In this document: positions 63,957 to 64,000 of the stretch, piece by piece
How positions within the stretch are numbered: position 1 is the first letter of the stretch
Layout of the letters: each line of letters begins with the position of its first letter
From: Aureibaculum flavum
GTDB taxonomy: Bacteria; Bacteroidota; Bacteroidia; Flavobacteriales; Flavobacteriaceae
DNA: 64,000 nt
NCBI RefSeq assembly: GCF_016406085.1
Contig: NZ_JAEHFJ010000001.1
Span: forward strand, 682,001-746,000
Direction of reading: 5' to 3'
The notes under the pieces: generated by a model
Databases searched by the model: none
What the model was told of the DNA's origin: nothing
The model's input: the letters and a program-made list of their open reading frames with translations, nothing else
Position numbers and translations under genes: made by a program

Positions 63957-64000
63957 TAGGTTGGTTTTGTACTGTAATATTACGAAAAATACTAAAGACA

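Overview
The window reads as one stretch of a marine-type member of the Flavobacteriaceae (Bacteroidota). The evidence is: strongly AT-rich DNA; housekeeping promoters with the TAnnTTTG -7 box; almost no Shine-Dalgarno sequences except a striking one at rpsU; lipoprotein and type IX secretion (T9SS) sorting signals; and typical flavobacterial genes (DUF3467 next to rpoC, WG-repeat protein, DUF5117 metalloprotease, putative porin). I cannot name the species.

Layout. 0-3 kb: ftcD (histidine degradation) and a heme-copper-oxidase-like membrane protein. 3-18.5 kb, all minus strand: the core gene-expression block, read from high to low coordinates as rpsU - tyrosine recombinase - hpf - four tRNAs - tuf - tRNA-Trp - secE - nusG - rplKAJL - rpoB - rpoC - DUF3467. 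It carries several strong hairpins between genes and a 92-bp tandem repeat in the rpsU leader. 18.5-31.8 kb: a DUF5117 metalloprotease, an SLC13 transporter, an aryl-sulfotransferase-like T9SS protein, and a GH3-GH92 glycosidase pair bracketed by two copies of the 3' end of a methyltransferase gene. 30-36.5 kb: the lysS operon, a Pmp3-like small membrane protein, lipB and a nucleoid-associated protein. 36.5-43 kb: surface proteins (two with peptidase S74 chaperone ends, one short T9SS protein, one NHL-propeller lipoprotein with a G9 tract).

43-58.7 kb is the most interesting part. An ECF sigma factor and its probable membrane anti-sigma partner (TPR) face a TPR-CHAT protease tail to tail. The surrounding lipoproteins, propeller proteins and outer-membrane proteins have no housekeeping -7 box that I can see. 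Instead, ten sites share the bipartite motif GTTAAC(C/T)-N15-CAT(T/A)AA with an invariant spacer. The sites lie 15-35 bp upstream of nine transcription units and over the start of the sigma gene itself. I infer a locally encoded regulon: one sigma factor, a possible CHAT protease switch, and a set of surface proteins, two of which are broken (a 7-bp duplication and a nonsense codon).

58.9-64 kb: an AraC-type regulator, rnhB, a putative porin and an NhaC antiporter.
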